Assembly (NCBI GenBank): GCA_946894095.1
Contig: OX335642.1
Coordinates: forward strand, 1,561,021-1,625,020
DNA from: Incurvaria masculella
Taxonomy: Eukaryota; Arthropoda; Insecta; Lepidoptera; Incurvariidae
DNA length: 64,000 bases
Direction: 5' to 3'
Numbering within the stretch: the stretch's first letter is position 1; every line of letters starts with the position of its first letter. A model generated the notes under the pieces. The model ran no database searches and had not been told where the DNA came from. It worked only from the letters and a program-made list of their open reading frames with translations. Of this stretch, positions 43,900-54,086 are shown in pieces. The translations under genes were made by a program, and so were the position numbers.

Positions 43900-44139
43900 T
43901 AAATGCTTATTCAGATTTCAGACGATCCTGTAACATTGTCAATTTGTCACAGATGAGTATCGTTCGCTCATTCACGTGGAAATGACAACGCTTGTAGAGA
44001 TAGGAAAATAAAAAAGAAAACATATTGTTTCGCCTCGTTGTAATAGATGATATAAATGTAGGCAGCAGAGACTGGGTTACCATTATATTTTTTATGTTGT
44101 TATTGGATTTTTTTTCTTCAACCTGACACGCTAAAATCA

Positions 44140-44290
44140 CACTACGACCGTTATGATATTAGATCAATATTACCACTTTCCTGAAGGAACTCGGTACCAT
44201 GCCAGGACCTTCCCTTTACGAGCACGGCTACATTGAACTGGATAGAAAACACGGACAAATTATTTCATTGCCGCTTCGACCATCTTTTAT
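44140..44290 (-). mobile_element. SINE body fragment
   Basis: Plus-strand TCGGTACCATGCCAGGACC, GAGCACGGCTACATTGAACTG and CATTGCCGCTTCGACCATC are the reversed body. It is joined at 44290 to an AT-rich LINE-like 3' end. Confidence 0.83.
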
Positions 44291-44445
44291 TATTAATTAT
44301 TAAATTATTATTAAATTAAAATTATGCAACCACATCTACATTTAATCATTGTAAACTTACTATTTTGTTCATTTGATTATTGGTGTTCTATGTATATTCG
44401 TATGTTGTAGCTGAATAAACTATTTGAATTTGAATTTGTAAATCA
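44290..44445 (+). mobile_element. AT-rich LINE-like 3' tail
   Basis: Ends AGCTGAATAAACTATTTGAA then TTTGAATTTG, the form of many LINE 3' tails. No coding part remains. Confidence 0.4.
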
Positions 44446-45213
44446 ATTTTGAATCAATGATCAGTATTTTTAACATAAACTGAAATTCAGCCTTACTCGT
44501 TGCATACCGAAATCGAGTTCGGTGACGTCAACAATTAGGTTCAAATTTCAATGATCGCCAATCCAGGCAAAATCAGCCCCATTTAGTGGCAGATATAAGG
44601 CAATGGGCTCATTAGAAAACAATCAACAAAATCGTTGGCTACTGCCAATAAACTTATAAGAATTATGACAATGATTCATCAGCGAAATCTGGTGAAATGT
44701 AAATATATTCCCTCTTCGGTCTTTACGTCCTTCTGAATATTATTTCCCCTTGAAATGGTATGAACATTAATCAAATCTAAAGCTAATAATATATATTAAA
44801 TTGTTAATAAATATATATTTTATATAATAAATATAATGCATTAAATACAGCAATATTTAATGCAATAAACCCCCAAGGATAGGGCCTCGGCTCTTGCAGG
44901 CGTCCAGTTATATTTGCCTTAGCAGTATTGCAAAAGGCGCAGTTAGATTCCATCCGCAAATCCCTTTGGTGCTCACCTCATCACGCCCGTGACTAAGCGG
45001 CTGTCTTGTTCGGTTCAATCGCGTCACGCGACGAGAAAATGATGCGCCATTGGTGAGAAATGCGTCTTTGATGCCGAATAGCGTGAGCGCTAGCAGCGAC
45101 AGAAACTTTACGCAAATATATTGATCTATATTGGCGCCATTATGTTTGCGAGTGTGTTGCGACCGCTAATTCTCTATCCGCGCATTCGACAGTTTTCAGT
45201 ACTTAATCAGCTT
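44446..45213. other. No gene recognised; GC-rich patch at 44930-45110
   Basis: The patch (CATCACGCCCGTGACTAAGCG, TCAATCGCGTCACGCGACG, GCGTGAGCGCTAGCAGCG) is CpG-rich and single-copy here. CTCACCTCATC at 44971-44985 is a donor-like site on the minus strand. Confidence 0.4.
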
Positions 45214-45616
45214 TTTTTATGCCACCTGACTGGATGGCTAATACCACACAACTACCGCTATGATATTAGCCCAATACACCACATTCCCGAAGGAATTAGG
45301 TGCCATGCCAGGAACTTCCCTTTATGAGCACGGCTACGTTGAATTGGATGGAAATCACGGACAAATTTTAATTGCCGCTTCGACCATCTTTTCATCCAAT
45401 GCGATGGTAGCAACCTGGGCAGACTTAAACCCTACCACCCAGTAAGGGAAGGGAACCTACAGTTTTACATGGATTCCGAACCATAGAGCAGCTCGCATTC
45501 GTAACGAAATGCACTTATCAAACTCAGAAAGAGAAAGACAGTGGTGCATGTCGGAATTGAACCCAGACCTCTGGTACGCTAGGCCAGTCCTCGCGCCACT
45601 AGGCTACGAGCCGCTC
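45214..45616 (-). mobile_element. tRNA-headed SINE, full length
   Basis: Starts with the reversed tail (TTTTTTTATGCCACCTGAC) and ends with the reversed head CGCCACTAGGCTACGAGCC. The B box appears as GAACCC on the plus strand near 45560. Same family as 22936-23336, at high similarity. Confidence 0.9.
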
Positions 45617-46009
45617 GAATCGCGTAACTTTTACGTTTGTTTTTGACAGCATTCAATACGCAGTCAACATGTCCTAATGAAGGCAATGCTTTAATTTTTT
45701 GAGATTGTTCAGTGAAACAAAAATCTTTAACCCTTAGGTATCCTAAGTTATTTTTCCCGCCTGAAATATTTCTCTTTCTTTTACCCTTTGTTAAAAGGTG
45801 CAATAAGATAATTTTCGCTTTAAAATCCACATCAATTTCGACCTTCATTTGCCCTTTGCATAAAGACAGATTAATACGCCAAGGACTCTTTCGATATAAA
45901 CCAAGGAACACAGAGGGTTAAAGAACCTTGTTTCAATCTGGTTACCTCGATGAGTTGGAGATACGTTACCCAAACTTTTAACCGTTAATTATTATATTGA
46001 TAAAGAATA
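45617..46009. other. No gene recognised
   Basis: The minus frame at 45579-45911 partly overlaps the SINE head and has no recognised similarity. Confidence 0.4.
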
Positions 46010-46747
46010 GACGCACTATCCTCGAAATATTTGATTGCTGGTTCGAATCATATTATAAATAAAGCTTTTAGTTTACTTGGATTCATAACTAGGACTAGCA
46101 GGTCTTTCAGGAAACTTGAAACGTTCTCACTTTTATATATTTTACGCTTGTTCGTTCTCAACTTGAATATTGTACCCCAGTATGGAACCCTTTCTATGAG
46201 GTTTATTCTGATAGAATAGAGAGTGTGCAGAAAAAGTTTCCCAGATTTCTGAGTTTTAAAATGAATGATCGAAAACGGTCTTATGCAAAAATGTTGATAG
46301 ATTACAAGTTCTCCGCCCTTTCTAATCGGCGCGCACACTTTGACCTAATAATGCTACATAAGATATGCAATAATGTTCTTGACTGTCCAAACCTGGTCCA
46401 ACTTGTATGTCTTAGAGTACCGTTAAAAAACACCAGATGCAGTGACTTATTCCACCTTGGTCGGACACGCACCAACGCTGGCCTTAGGGACCCTTTACAT
46501 AGAATGTGTTCGCTTTATAATAAGAACTTATCTGACCTAGACATCTTCTTTGACTCTCAGCGCAACTTCAAGCACAAAATAAAAAACATGGCTCAATAGG
46601 ACTGCTATACTGTCACTCTAATTTATGTATAAATTAATTAGCGAGGAATAGGTTAGGATGCAGATTAGTTCTATAGTCTTTTGTTAACTTACTGTTTTAT
46701 TACTTTATCTGTATCTGTGTTTCCTACAAATAAATAAATAAATAAAA
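46010..46747 (+). mobile_element. LINE fragment, ORF2 C-terminus to 3' tail
   Basis: KAFSLLGFITRTSRSFRKL, FVLNLNIVPQYGTL, then in another frame QKKFPRFLSFKMNDRKRSY, DLIMLHKICNNVLDC and LQLVCLRVP-like text up to DPLHRMCSLYNKN and a stop at 46599. The 3' UTR ends in AAATAAATAAATAAATAAA at 46727-46747. The same protein family is seen in the 9.4-10.8 kb relic, but this copy is better preserved and truncated at a different 5' point. Confidence 0.88.
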
Positions 46748-47019
46748 AAGAATCCAGCTAGAAAGTAAATATTTGTACATCTTAATTTATTCAAAACCTA
46801 CTACAACCTAACCTACGGTACTTTAAACATATCATATTTGTTGGTGTCGCAAACTGCCAGAACAGCACCGCTCTGGTAAACATGTGAAGGTCACTGTGCA
46901 AGGACATCGGTGCGAGGACAGGTCATGTTCACTGAATTAGAGCGACCTCTGACGTCACTGGCTCTGACGTGATATCGTCAGCCCATTATGTTTTTCACGT
47001 CTTGCCAATTAATGGATTG
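46748..47019. other. No gene; candidate CRE motif
   Basis: TGACGTCA at 46950-46957, followed by CTGACGTG at 46963-46970. A consensus CRE/ATF site by sequence only. A second TGACGTCA is at 58804-58811. Confidence 0.3.
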
Positions 47020-47297
47020 TTTTTAGGGTTCCGTACCCAAAAGGTGAAAATGGAACCCTATTACTAAGCCTCCGCTGTCCGTCCGTCCGTCCGTCTGTCA
47101 CAGGGCTCTATCTCATGAACCGTAATATGTAGGCAGCTGGAATTTTCACAGAGTGTGTATTTATTTTGCCGCTATAATAACAAATAGGTAAAATAATAAA
47201 AATTAAAGGGCGGGGTCCATACAAAAAACGTGATTTTTTGGTGTTGATGGTACGGAACCCTTCGTGTGCAAGTTGGACTCGCACTTGGCCGGTTTTT
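47020..47297 (+). mobile_element. GGGTTCC repeat, copy 7
   Basis: Full order with CCGTCCGTCCGTCCGTCTG. The end GTGCAAGTTGGACTCGCAC is a mutated hairpin, followed by TTGGCCGGTTTTT. Confidence 0.88.
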
Positions 47298-47649
47298 GCA
47301 CCTATTTAACGCCCATAATCCCTTCAGTCTGAATTGTAGAAAACTTGGATGAGGCACTTATTTATTTTCTAAAACAATAATCTAGCTGTTTTGGTTACGA
47401 CCCTCTCCGGATATCGTTGGTTCGATACTGGTTGACCTCTGCACCTTTTCCTTTCTTTTAGATTTTTTCTTAACGCGAATGCGTGAGGGGAAACTTTGTG
47501 AAAAACCACTACTTGTGGGGTGGTAGGCTTTACCAACAACTGCGTGAGACTGCAATGGAGCAATGCTATATTATCTCTCTTGGCAATGAGACCGCTATTC
47601 GATCTTCGGAAATTGATGTCACGCAGTCGCAACCATAGTGACACGAAAA

Positions 47650-47930
47650 TTACAATTTTGAGCAGCTCATGGCTCAGGGGCGGGTGAACTTGCATTCCAT
47701 TCCAGAGGTTTGAATTCAAATCCCCGCCCCGTTTTCGATCACTTTCTGAGTTGGCCATGTAGTCCAATCATTCATCCAATTCAATCATTTCCATCCAGTC
47801 CAATGTAGCCATGCTCATAAAGGCAAGGTCCTCGCATAGCACCTGGTTTCTTCGGGAATGTAGTGTATTGGGCTAATATCATGACGATAGTTGTGTGGCA
47901 TTAGCTATCCATGTCAGGTTGCTTATAGAA
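47650..47930 (+). mobile_element. tRNA-headed SINE, internally deleted
   Basis: GAGCAGCTCATGGCTCAGGG (A box), GAATTCAAATCCCCGCCCC (B box), then a jump to TTTCCATCCAGTCCAATGTAG and on to ATTAGCTATCCATGTCAGG. Confidence 0.8.
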
Positions 47931-49013
47931 AAATTTCACTACTGATTTAGCAAGTACAATTAAAATAACATTAGATGAGTGCTCGTCATACATAGGATAT
48001 AATAACGACGTACAAATGGGTGAACTTGAGTAGCTCCGTTTCCTTTGTTTCGCTCGTTACGAAAAGGAAAATGGCCGATTTCCGGTATTTCTTTTGTTTG
48101 GTACTCCTTTCAGAACAAATCGCCCATAGAGAATGGAAGCGGATAACCGTGCGTTCCGGGAAATTTCATGAAAACAAAACGAGAGGAAAATATTTGTTGA
48201 CCCTTATTATTTGCGAACTAGTTGTCTGATCCGGCCATACAACTGTTGCGTCTTTCATTTTATCCGAATGTGATTTTAATGAAATATTTCGTCAACTATC
48301 ACTGGAGACTTTCAAGGCTGGTTTGTAGTTTATTTATGTGGAGAAATTTACGAAATTACATAAGTATACGTCTTGGAATATGCTTCAATAACATGTTTTT
48401 CTTTGTATTTGACTCACAAAATTATTATCCAGAAACATGCTTTTCTGAAACTCAATGGCGTTTCAAAGGTGCTGCGACTTGCCATTAATCTCCATCGGTA
48501 AGACGAATTAATACGACTTCGCGTAATGTGGTTTACGTTAACTCTGTCTGCAATTGCCTAATGATATTATTACCCCATGACACCATTAGGTTATCTTGTT
48601 ATTTTCCACGAGACAGATTTGCTCTACTTTTGCTCTTTACGACCATTATAATAAGACGATTAGACCGCCAAAATATCTGTCAATATCGACATTACTTCTG
48701 TCTAAAACCATAGCCAAGGGAATAAAGTAAAATAAAATATACAATATTTCAGAAATTTAATAATTTCCAGGAAGTAAAAATCTGATAAGTTTCATATTTA
48801 GTCCATCGATCAAAGATCGTAATGGATATTTTCAAGAGTATGCACATATTTTCTTAAATAACTACGGAATCGTCATTGAGAAACAAATGAAACGTCACCA
48901 TAAAGAGGATGATCCAAAGAACATTAATAAAATTGGCACTACACAGTCCTCTGCAGAAATTGAATCCTGGGTTTGAGTTATTCACCTAACTTATTTAAAT
49001 TTTCATTTTGCAG
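47931..49013. other. Intron upstream of the SPR exon
   Basis: No repeat recognised in 48000-48900, which is unusual for this window. The last 30 bp, with CACCTAAC (branch-point-like) and TTTTCATTTTGCAG, are the acceptor region. Confidence 0.55.
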
Positions 49014-49114
49014 GTCATCCCAGCCATGTTCCACACCGCCAGCATCTGGTTGACGCTGGCACTCGCCGTGCAGAGGTACATCTACGTGTGCCACGCGCCG
49101 GTAGCGAGGACCTG
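49014..49114 (+). CDS. SPR: Internal exon of a sex-peptide-receptor-like GPCR (TM3 / QRY segment)
   Basis: The 101-bp exon reads in phase 0 from its first base and ends two bases into a codon (phase 2). It follows a pyrimidine-rich tract ending TTTTGCAG and is followed by the donor GTGAGT. The peptide contains FHTASIWLTLALAV, then QRYIYVCHAP and VARTW. This is transmembrane helix 3 with QRY in place of the DRY G-protein-coupling box, then intracellular loop 2. FHTASIWLT plus QRYIYVCHAP is, as I know it, characteristic of insect sex peptide receptors, class A GPCRs whose ancestral ligands are myoinhibitory peptides and which act at the plasma membrane of neurons and the reproductive tract. Codon use is GC-rich compared with its AT-rich surroundings, as expected under constraint. 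Neighbouring exons (TM1-2, TM4-7) were not found, so flanking introns exceed about 49 kb and 15 kb unless short exons were missed. Myosuppressin or FMRFamide receptors are less likely alternatives. Confidence 0.9.
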
Positions 49115-49156
49115 GTGAGTTGGTTACTCTTTCGCTCCAGCTGACCTTGACATTCG

Positions 49157-49200
49157 GTTGACCTTGGCACTGTCCGCCAATGTGTGCCAAACACGCGAAT
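49157..49200 (+). pseudogene. Degenerate duplicate of the SPR exon, copy 1
   Basis: GGTTGACcttGGCACT followed by GTGTGCCA matches two blocks of the exon (about 49049 and 49085) with the stretch between them deleted. In the matching frame it reads LTLALSANVCQTRE and then a stop, against LTLALAV...YVCHAP in the exon. No donor site is kept. It lies 43 bp past the real donor. Confidence 0.6.
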
Positions 49201-49234
49201 AGGTTGACCTTTTGCTCGGGCTAGTCTAAAATCA

Positions 49235-49281
49235 GGTTAATCTTGGCGCCGTTAGAGCAGGTATACTTTGTACTATGACTG
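49235..49281 (+). pseudogene. Degenerate duplicate of the SPR exon, copy 2
   Basis: GGTTAATCTTGGCGCCGTTAGAGCAGGTATAC resembles the exon from GGTTGACGCTGGC to GAGGTACAT in broken form. The frame reads VNLGAVRAGILCT. It is the weakest of the three copies and is supported mainly by lying between two better ones. It is followed by CTGACCTTGAC, which also follows the exon's donor at 49141. Confidence 0.4.
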
Positions 49282-49294
49282 ACCTTGACGTCTG

Positions 49295-49385
49295 AATGAC
49301 CTTGGTGCTTGCCGTGCACAGGTGCAACGCCCCAGTCGGACATACCTTTTGACCGTGTTGCTCTTTAACATCAGTTGACCATGAT
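49295..49385 (+). pseudogene. Degenerate duplicate of the SPR exon and its donor flank, copy 3
   Basis: By eye about 21 of 28 bases match the exon from TTGACGCTGG through GCAGAGGT, and about 11 of 15 match GCCACGCGCCGGTAG after a 12-base gap. The frame reads MTLVLAVHRCNAPVGHTF and then a stop, against LTLALAVQR...CHAPVARTW. Downstream intron sequence is also repeated: GTTGCTCTTTAACATCAG here against GGTTACTCTTTCGCTCCAG after the exon. The donor GTGAGT is lost, so it is probably not spliced. Confidence 0.65.
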
Positions 49386-49834
49386 ATATTTGTGTCCTTA
49401 ACTGTTTGTAGACTTCCGTGCTCCGTAACCATAGCTATTCTAACTTAACGTGTAACAGAATTGGTTACGCCGCCGCACACACAACAGCAAAAGTTATATC
49501 TCGAACTTCGAACCCGACTTTTCAATGTATGCTACCTTCGGAGATATAATGCTCTGAGCAGTTTTTATCAATGTTGCCAAAGGGCTAGAAGATGATTTGA
49601 AATTACAAAAAAGTGCTGGAAAACAACTAATCTCATGTTGGATTTAACTAGTTCCTTGAACCAGTGAAGCTTAAATAATATGTAGATCATATTTATTTTG
49701 GAATCACATACTTCTACCAGGTATTTCTAAGGTAGTTTGTAATTAAAGTGACCATCACTATTGTAGAGTTTTGACGTCAAATATCATTAAGCTATGGTTC
49801 TTGAGAAAATTAATTTTGAATTCAAGTTGTTGCT
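49386..49834. other. Intron downstream of the SPR exon copies
   Basis: No repeat or frame recognised. Confidence 0.5.
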
Positions 49835-50203
49835 AAAAACCGGCCAAGTGCGAATCAGACTCGCACACGAAGGGTTCCGTACCATCGTATAAGATTGAAC
49901 ACCAAACAATCACTTTATTTGTATGGACCCCCCCCCCCTATTTTACCTCTTTGTTTTTATAGCGGCAAAATAAATACACACTCTGTGAAAATTTCAGCTG
50001 CCTACCTGTAACGGTTCATGAGATACAGCCCTGTGACTGACGGACGGACGGACGGACAGCGGAGGCTTAATAATAGGGTTCCGTTGGCACCCTTTGGGTA
50101 CTGAACCCTAAAAATTAGGATGTATGGAGAAAAACCCTGCGTTTATAAAGTGCCCGTTCAGCTGTGACATTAGCACCCTTTGGGTACGGAACCCTAAAAA
50201 CGA
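49835..50203 (-). mobile_element. GGGTTCC repeat, copy 8, plus a partial ninth
   Basis: Reversed order: AAAAACCGGCCAAGTGCG, hairpin, GAAGGGTTCCGTACCATCG, a run of 12 C at about 49928-49939, GACGGACGGACGGACGGAC and CACCCTTTGGGTACTGAACC. About 50 bp later CACCCTTTGGGTACGGAACC repeats (50176-50203), a second, truncated terminus. It is the only minus-strand copy in the window. Confidence 0.88.
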
Positions 50204-50446
50204 CGAGGAAAGTTTCGCTGTTGCACCAAGACAATGCGCCCGCTCACAGATCTGAAATCGCTCGTACTGCAATAAGGGAAATGTATGAGCACCCGCCATA
50301 TTCACCGGACTTAGCCCCAGTGATTTAAATTTATTTCCAAAATATAAAGAAGATCTCCATGGAACTAAACTTGAGAATAATGACGGAACTATGGCTGCTG
50401 CGGTGGCGTTTTTGGAGACGAACACGATTTTTTAAGGATTTAATAA
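50203..50446 (+). mobile_element. mariner relic, third lineage (catalytic C-terminal part)
   Basis: Translation gives HQDNAPAHRSEIARTAI, then PPYSPDLAP after an apparent short deletion. A frame change follows, then SDLNLFPKYKEDLHGTKLE and AAAVAFLE. These are the second and third Asp regions of a mariner transposase. N-terminal half and terminal repeats are not seen. It is abutted on the left by GGGTTCC repeat sequence. Confidence 0.8.
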
Positions 50447-50573
50447 TCAGTCGAATTAGAAGAAAAAAAAATGTATCAATGCAAAAGCTTACTTCTTTCC
50501 GACGTTTCGTCCACCACGTTGCAGGCATCATAATAATCGCGGCGCGCCCTCTGAGTTGTCTTCTGATTGGTAA

Positions 50574-50641
50574 GTCTGAGTTCTCACCTAAATTGGCGTT
50601 TACGGATCTCCGAAGTTACGTAAAAATCGACTTTGGTGACG
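50574..50641 (+). mobile_element. Mini or deleted copy of the 54-56 kb MITE
   Basis: AGTCTGAGTTCTCACC then AATTGGCGTTTACGG is the same terminus as the MITEs at 54.1 and 55.7 kb. It ends in TTTGGTGACGATAG, similar to the opposite terminus, so it may be a copy with most of the interior deleted. Confidence 0.6.
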
Positions 50642-50787
50642 ATAGCCATAAGTTGATGTGTCAATAATTGCAGTCAAAATGCCTTAGCGTAGGATCAATA
50701 CTCGAAATCGTCAGCGCCATCTAGTGAAGATACGGCAAGCATCGTGTCGATTCGCATATAATAGAGAAATTCGTTGGCTGACGTAAT

Positions 50788-50985
50788 TGTCGGGATAGCT
50801 CAGTTGGTTAGAGCATCGGGAATGTAATCCAAAGGTTGCAGGTTCAAATCCTGCTTCCGACGAATGTCACGACCAGAAAGTTTTTTTGATTATTTTCAAC
50901 AATCCGATTACAATGCCTCAAATGTAGATCATGTCGCAGAAACTCAAATTATATTTTAATTTAGCGTGATCATAGTTATTCAACA
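50788..50985 (+). mobile_element. tRNA-Thr-derived SINE, or tRNA pseudogene with SINE tail
   Basis: 50790-50863 folds like a tRNA: acceptor GTCGGGA / TTCCGAC (one G-T pair), D stem GCTC / GAGC, T arm GCAGG-TTCAAAT-CCTGC, and A and B boxes in place. The anticodon loop AATGTAA would give TGT (Thr), but position 33 is A instead of T and the anticodon stem has a C-A mismatch, so a working tRNA is unlikely. The following ~110 bp (GATTACAATGCCTCAAATG, TAGATCATGTCG) recur after a similar tRNA-like end at 61497, as expected for a SINE. Confidence 0.75.
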
Positions 50986-51094
50986 TGTTTAGATCGCGGT
51001 AAACGCATACGCCTTGTTGTCTCATGTTTTCTAAGTGTGATTATGGTGCTTAGTTTTAAGTAATTTATTGTTTCTTGCTACCTCTTAATATATT

Positions 51095-51185
51095 TTCTAA
51101 TATTAAGGTTAGCTGTTAGAGATTGCCTTTGGCAATAAGCTCGCCTTTGCATACTATCTAATAGTTGTAAGCAATAAAGAATATT
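51095..51185 (+). mobile_element. LINE 3' end, diverged relative of 2040-2243
   Basis: GCTGTTAGAGATTGCCTTTGG, CAATAAGCTCGCCTTTGCAT and GTAAGCAATAAAGAATATTTT. Confidence 0.68.
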
Positions 51186-51499
51186 TTCATTTTCTCATTA
51201 TTTTAACAGAACACAAAGATTCAATTAAGCCATACATTAAGGCATTCGTTTACTGAAAGGGGCAGAATTCGATAACAACAGGTCGTATACCGTTTATGGG
51301 TTAACAACGACATTACATGGAATTAGCTTACTTAAGTTGACTAGACTTACGTTTTATGTCTTCCGTTAGCTAGTCACATTACGGTTCAATGTGTCCATAA
51401 ACCTATTCTCGGATCTTATTGCCAGTAGCAATGGATGTGGGCAGGACTGGAGATTTTTCTTGTTATATTGTAAAACTGAATAATTGTGTGGACTCATGC

Positions 51500-51962
51500 T
51501 CAGGTGAGTTGATCTGTTCTTCATTTTTCATTATTGATTTTTTTTGTGTTGATAACGTGAGCGAAGCTCTAGACGATAGTTATTTAAGTACCTAGTCATA
51601 ATTCTAGTCATTGTATCGTTATATTAATCATTTTATCGTTTTAGTTATAATTTTGTCTTTAATTTTAATATGTGTTAATTCATTTGTATTTAAAAAAAAT
51701 ACTATTACATTGTAAATTGATTTATTGTCTTCCGGCTCAAGTAATGTTCTGTAACTTAACGTAATCTTATATATATAGTTTTAATTTGAAAATAGTAATC
51801 AAACATTTAAATTCTATATTGAAATCTTTGATGAAGGCTATTTTTTGCTCGAACTTTTATAACTAACTGAACTAAGTCTACACATATCATGTATGTTCTT
51901 TTGACATATCCAAGTGTGCATAGTCACCATAAGGAAAAACGAAATAAATAAATAAATAAATT
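51500..51962 (+). mobile_element. Probable LINE 3' UTR with AAATAAAT tail
   Basis: AT-rich non-coding sequence ending TCCAAGTGTGCATAGTCACC and GAAATAAATAAATAAATAAA at 51940-51962. A similar end (GTGTCCAAGTGTAGG ... GAAATGAAATGAAAT) lies at 60528-60575. Confidence 0.5.
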
Positions 51963-53077
51963 GGATTAATGAATCATGAAATGTCTGAACCCGAAATAAA
52001 ATATTTATCTAAATAGAAAAAAATGCTGAGAGACTGGTCAATACGGCAAACAATCTGCTCTGAATAGAAGACGCAGTTCGATTTCATTGTAAATGTATTG
52101 TAAAGTTTTGAGTTTAGACTAAGTAGCATTTGTAAAACAATTTTCAATAAATCGATGTTGAATTCCAAAATGCATAAAGAAGTAATTAAAAATCAAGCAG
52201 TGAAGATATTAACTATAAAGAACATAACATAAAAATCGAAAATAACATTTTAGAATGGAATATTTATTTGTAAAATATTTTTACGGTTTCTATATGTAAA
52301 CAAAATAAAGTTTGTTAGGAAAACGTGTTTTTAAAACACCCTTAACGGCGTTCAGTTTGTTGAGGACTTCAGTAAAACAACATTTAATTATATTTAACAA
52401 TAACCACGACGAATTTCGATAATCCAAAAAGTAAATATGTAGATTGATGATCTAGCTATAATTTAAAGATAAAACTGTAAGTCGCCGTTGCTTTGTGTTC
52501 TCATATTAGACAAATATTTTTTTTTTTTTAAGTTTGTACACAGAATATGAACGTCCGGCATTTTACGTTGTAGATTTCAAATAAAGCTAGACCATCATTC
52601 ATTATTTTAATTTTTATTTCCCAAAATAAGTAGTACTCATTTTTTTAAATAATAAAATATGGTTTTACATAATACAATCAGGTATTATCACACCCTTAAT
52701 CCGCTTGTTTCGACTATACACGATGCTTATTGCTCGAATATATTCCGACACTCGTTTGTAAAGCTCGCTTTTGAATGATTCATGAATTGAGCGTTCGAAT
52801 CCATTTGAATAGGTGAGTTATGTCTTTGTTGTCGGCAACGGGCTATCTATGTCGGATCGTAAATTATCGTCAACACGTAAATATTAAGAGAAGTACACAG
52901 TTTGTTAAGGTATTGTCCAAACGTTGAACAACCCTTCCTAGGCATATTTTTGTACGACTTTAAAACAATCAAGCTCCCCATACATTTAACATTTTGTGTG
53001 TAGATATTTACACCCTATAAAAATCAAAAGGGTTTCAGACACCCAGCAACTAAAACAAATTACTGATAACAAAACGT
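51963..53077. other. No gene recognised
   Basis: AT-rich unclassified DNA. Confidence 0.5.
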
Positions 53078-53231
53078 AGGGTCTCTTCCACCAAGTACTG
53101 ATTTGCTTAATCTTCACGTTAAAGGGCCTTTCTTACCATCTCGCAAGCAAGATAATCAGCACTTTAGTAGCAAATGCCATTTAAGTGTCGATTAAATTAA
53201 ATCAGCACTTGGTGAAAACCAGGCTTACTCT
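53078..53231. mobile_element. Small palindromic MITE, copy 2
   Basis: GGTCTCTTCCACCAAGTACTG and AATCAGCACTTGGTGAAAACC are inverted ends; the interior AAAGGGCCTTTCTTACCATC / AGTAGCAAATGCCATTTAAG corresponds to copy 1. Same orientation as copy 1. Confidence 0.75.
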
Positions 53232-53689
53232 GATTAAATCCAGTATGTAAGTACTAAAATAATTTAATTTCGTTGCCATTGAACCCTGTATTGATTCCGT
53301 TAAACAATCACCTAGATATTTTTCAAAACATCCACCCGAAATTTTTCATAGAATATGGTCAGAAATTATTGGTTTCTCCAACTAATTAAAAATTAAAGAG
53401 GTTAAACCAATGCCAACTGAACTGTTACAGCTAGCGAGCATGGAAGGACAAGAGTAGCGATCTAAACTCATTCTTATGGCGGCAGCGTAGCCAGGACGAG
53501 TTTGTTACTTAGCTCGCTTACGAATTCGGGACGCCCAACATCGAATGTTCGTTGCATAGCGTCCTGTGAAGTTCTTAGCTACTCGAAACGGTATAATAAT
53601 TTTGAACACTGATATTTGACGAGAAATAAAAATGTGATAAAACAAGCTGCACACTCAACATCATAACAAAAAAATTCAATAGTATAAAC
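53232..53689. other. No gene recognised
   Basis: 53430-53560 is GC-richer (AGCGAGCATGGAAGGAC is the inverse of the CCTTCCATGCTCGCT repeat end). Confidence 0.45.
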
Positions 53690-53925
53690 ATGCATAATAA
53701 AATAATCTACCAAAAGACTTGCGAGAAGAAACTAACATCACATTTAAAAAGAAGTTAGATACATGGCTGCTTGATAAAACTTTTTACGATTTAATTTATT
53801 TTAATATTATTGTGTAAAACGACGAATTCACATGATTTGTATCAATTTCTCTTATACAAACATAAGTTGTTAATATTGTTAAGTAATCACTGCGAATAAA
53901 ATTATTTTGATTTGATTTGGTACTC
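53690..53925 (+). mobile_element. LINE 3' fragment
   Basis: NLPKDLREETNITFKKKLD then TWLLDKTFYDLIYF and a short tail are the end of an ORF2. The 3' end is GCGAATAAAATTATTTTG then ATTTGATTT. Confidence 0.75.
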
Positions 53926-53954
53926 GAGAAAATCATTAGACAGCAAATTCGCAA

Positions 53955-54075
53955 GCGAATCACTCGCCGGCGCTGCCGCCGTTGCGTGTAAGTGGCTACG
54001 CCGCCCCCATACAATCTCCCTCGTATCAGTTGTTACTTACTCCCTTCCTTCCATGCTCACTGATCATAGCTGATC
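53955..54075 (+). repeat. Interspersed repeat, unbroken copy
   Basis: AATCACTCGCCGGCGCTGCC, GTGTAAGTGGCTACGCCGCC, CTTCCTTCCATGCTCACTG. The same sequence flanks GGGTTCC copy 1 at 16100-16127 and 16437-16500, and its end also appears at 4935-4955 (GTCCTTCCATGCTCGCTGATG). Confidence 0.75.
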
Positions 54076-54086
54076 AGAGTGGGCAG

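Noticed and set aside
45579..45911. A 110-residue minus-strand gene
   Set aside because: Its C-terminus is the SINE head and the remainder has no recognisable domain.
46950..46957. A CREB/ATF-controlled promoter
   Set aside because: A perfect TGACGTCA exists, but an 8-bp motif is expected by chance about once per 65 kb and nothing else marks a promoter; it is noted only as a motif.
50790..50863. A functional tRNA-Thr gene
   Set aside because: The cloverleaf is good, but position 33 is A, the anticodon stem has a C-A mismatch, and the following sequence recurs behind the tRNA-like element at 61.5 kb, so a SINE head is more likely.
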